A DNA stretch of 64,000 nt from Odobenus rosmarus divergens (lineage: Eukaryota; Chordata; Mammalia; Carnivora; Odobenidae): NCBI RefSeq assembly GCF_000321225.1, contig NW_004450465.1, positions 3,379,075-3,443,074 of the forward strand. Direction: 5' to 3'. Shown one piece after another: positions 61,801 through 64,000 of the stretch. The translations under genes and the position numbers were made by a program. Numbering within the stretch: position 1 is the first letter of the stretch; each line of letters begins with the position of its first letter. The notes below the pieces were generated by a model. The model saw nothing but the letters and a program-made list of their open reading frames with translations. It did no database searches and was not told the DNA's origin.

Positions 61801-62678
61801 ACTTCTTCTCTATTTTAAATGATTGAAATGTTACATTGCAGAAATGTAAAACTGGCCTTTTCATGTCCACCTAGGAAGCTTGAGGATCATCACACTGGCT
61901 ACCTATCAATAGTTTTCCAGGGCAATAGAACATTTAGTATAATGAAATGAACACAGTCAAGATGAAAACATCTTGCTGAGTGCTGTAGGATGAATGGATT
62001 TCTATTGAGACTGCAGTATAAATGCTGCGTGGACATGATAAAGACAGAACCTGTGGGTGAGCAAATGACTAGTCAGATTAGATGAGCAGGTGATACCTAA
62101 ATTAAATAGGGAAAGAGCCTTGTCTCTTTCCACTATTTCCATAATTAGAGAGGGACTAACTTTTCAGAGGCCCAATATAATCATCCTGGGACAAATGAAT
62201 TGTTACCAAAAGGCAACAATTTAAACATGTGAAATTCTAATGAAGAATCCTTATTAATGTCAGAGGATGCTTTTGCTATTTTTGCTCTCCATACGGTTGA
62301 GAGAGAATAGACTTAGTGGTTCAGTGAGAGGGCAGGGAGAGAGGGGAAGCTGGGATGGGAACCAAAGGAGCCAGATCAGCATCCTGGTGAGATCGTGGAG
62401 GGTGCAAGAGAAGAGGCTCTCTCCAACAGACATCTCTGAAAGAGCACAATTTTGAATGTGGGTGTATGAACAAACCAGCGATGCCAGTTTGAAGAAAAGC
62501 CAGTGCTTCTGAATAGCAATTACTAGTGGCATCAAAACTCTGTGTGAGTCACATTAGCATCTGAGTAGCAGGACAGGCTGTGGTGCTAGCAAACACGAAG
62601 TCACACTCAGTTACCTCTCAGAGTCTCGAGATCTCCCAACAAACGTGTTCCCAGAATGGTGCCTGGCCATGCACTTCT

Positions 62679-62890
62679 TTTTTTTTTTTTTTTTTTAAGA
62701 TTTTTTATTTATTTATTTGAGAGAGAGAATGAGAAAGAGAGAGAGAGAGCCCATGAGAGGAGGGGGGGTCAGAGGGAGAAGCAGACTCCCTGCTGAGCAG
62801 GGAGCCCGATGCGGGACTCGATCCCGGGACTCCAGGATCATGACCTGAGCCGAAGGCAGTCGCTTAACCAACTGAGCCACCCAGGTGCCC
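62679..62890 (-). repeat. SINEC with target-site duplication
   Basis: Reverse orientation, long poly-T, well-preserved body. TGGCCATGCACTTCT (62664-62678) and TGGCCATGCATTTCT (62891-62905) flank it. Confidence 0.96.
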
Positions 62891-63877
62891 TGGCCATGCA
62901 TTTCTATCATTCAATCAGTTCAGTCCCACATCTCAGAGGTGGAACAAAAGGTCAGACCTTGGGACCGATATGGGCAAAGCATCAAAAGAGTAAGATGGAA
63001 TGAAAATGTATATGTTTCAAACCCCAGCATCTCAAATGCTCTGCTTTAACATCTGTTAAATGCTTTAACAGGATCTTCAAAATGTGGGAGTTTCAAGCTT
63101 ACAATTTACTGAATTCCTACGCCATAACCCCATACCATGCAGGCCAGGATGAACCATTTTCCCAAATGTCAACTTATTTAGAGCTTCACTAGGACTAGTG
63201 CATAATCATGAATGCTTCGCTCTTGAGCTTCTTTTAAATTACTCAAGGAGTCATGGATTTGAACAGAAGGTCTGTGCCACATTGAATATAACAGCATGAG
63301 TCACAGAGTGGAGTAAGGAAGAATAAACTATTGGGGAGATTTCCAGTTGTTCACGCGGAACGCAAAAGCAGAGATCTGATTTAACATCTTGGGAGTGAAT
63401 GTGGATCCGTTGGAGGTGTTATTTCTGAGCAGGCTCATTCTGGCTTCCTGGGAAGAGGTTGCCCAGGAAACTAGAACACAGTTGGAAAGGGCACAGTAAC
63501 AGAGTAGCATAATTTTGAGGCAGGATAGTAAGAACAAGGGGTGAGCAAGAATGAAGGAGGTGGGCGGATCTTGTATTTCAAAAGCTCAAGCTCCTAGGGT
63601 TCGCCCCAAGCCAGGAACAGGCTTCTGTGTGTGGTGCGTCATAGGCAGGCTCTTTGCCCCACTGCCCCTCAGGATGGTTCCATCTGTGTGGTGCAGTGGT
63701 TATGGGGCGGTTCCTGTGCAGTGTCCTTGGACTTTAGAAGAGCTCTGGAGAGAAGCACTCCAGGGGCTTGCTTTCCCCGTGGGGCCCTAGCTTCTGTGAA
63801 TGAGTGGTTTAGGGACAGAGGGGATGCAGCCTCCCTGTGTCAGCTAGCCTGGCTGCTACTCACCCAGGCAGCTGTCT

Positions 63878-63891
63878 GTTGCTATAGCAAC
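63878..63891. promoter_or_regulatory. Perfect X-box palindrome (candidate RFX site)
   Basis: GTTGCTATAGCAAC is its own reverse complement and fits the RFX X-box pattern (GTNRCY-spacer-RGYAAC, one base off the strictest form). It lies in an intron of SPEF2, a cilium/flagellum gene; RFX factors are the main activators of such genes. Binding is inferred. Confidence 0.5.
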
Positions 63892-64000
63892 AATTCTAGC
63901 ACATGCTTCCTTTTTCCTGGACTTTCCAGCTCATTGCAGCCTCCTGGATCTACTATTGCCTCTCCTGGGAATGTCTGCTCCCTTCCTCTCTACCTTGGAA

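Larger units (their letters stand above)
53420..64000 (-). other. SPEF2: SPEF2 gene, 3' end (last three exons; continues past right edge)
   Basis: Three minus-strand exons make up the C-terminal 190 residues and stop codon of SPEF2 (KPL2), a large protein of the sperm flagellum and motile cilia needed for axoneme assembly. The exons splice in phase 0 throughout: 120 codons, 41 codons, then 29 codons and TGA. Introns are 197 bp and 5.7 kb. No further coding exon could be recognised from 60184 to 64000, so the preceding intron is at least 3.8 kb. Position upstream of IL7R and on the same strand matches the human order SPEF2-IL7R. Confidence 0.9.
60184..64000. other. SPEF2 intron (partial)
   Basis: It holds an old L1 3' fragment (about 60.7-61.17 kb), a CTAT microsatellite (61.65-61.8 kb), a SINEC (62679-62890) and an RFX-type X-box palindrome (63878-63891). 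No SPEF2 exon was recognised in it. 61.8-62.6 and 62.95-63.85 kb look unique. Confidence 0.6.

Noticed and set aside
63861..64000. Possible SPEF2 exon ending at GTGAGT near 63861
   Set aside because: No convincing acceptor or protein-like frame lies to its right within the window.
1..64000. CRISPR array, operon, phage or other prokaryotic system
   Set aside because: Spliced mammalian genes, SINEs, LINEs and MIRs throughout show this is vertebrate nuclear DNA; the tandem repeats are microsatellites.

Overview
This is vertebrate nuclear DNA, and specifically a carnivoran (probably caniform) mammal. The window carries eleven copies or fragments of the tRNA-Lys-derived carnivore SINE (SINEC/Can-SINE), recognisable by the head 'ggcgcctgggtggctcagt', the CT-rich body and the 'aaataaataaaatctt' tail. 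The subfamily looks like that of bears, seals and mustelids rather than dog SINEC_Cf; this is an inference from memory of consensus sequences. Coding DNA is sparse. Almost all long open frames here are chance frames or pieces of LINE-1.

Two real genes are recognisable, both on the minus strand. The left third holds the 5' half of IL7R (interleukin-7 receptor alpha): exon 3 at 4219-4376, exon 2 at 15419-15557, exon 1 with the start codon at 19642-19723, and a compact promoter just to the right, near 19.8-19.92 kb. Exons 4-8 lie beyond the left edge. The right part holds the last three exons of SPEF2 (sperm flagellar protein 2): 59824-60183, 59504-59626 and the terminal exon 53693-53782. Earlier exons lie beyond the right edge. 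SPEF2 lies upstream of IL7R in the same orientation, with about 34 kb between the SPEF2 stop and the IL7R start. This is the order known in human 5p13.

Region by region: 1-19.7 kb is IL7R, with large introns holding an old L1 (about 5.9-9.8 kb), SINEs, MIRs and a DNA-transposon remnant. 19.9-53.4 kb is intergenic and is dominated by a nearly full-length but broken LINE-1 (34352-41181, minus, with matching target-site duplications) that has a SINE nested in it. 53.4-64 kb is the 3' end of SPEF2, with an intron rich in L2, MIR and microsatellites.

No prokaryotic, viral or otherwise new multi-gene system is present. The most interesting observations are: paired loss of the Cys108/Cys118 disulphide in IL7R with gain of a glycosylation sequon; a 135-bp segment copied 6.2 kb away at about 98.5% identity; an exact 38-bp copy next to a SPEF2 exon; and a perfect 14-bp RFX X-box palindrome in a SPEF2 intron.
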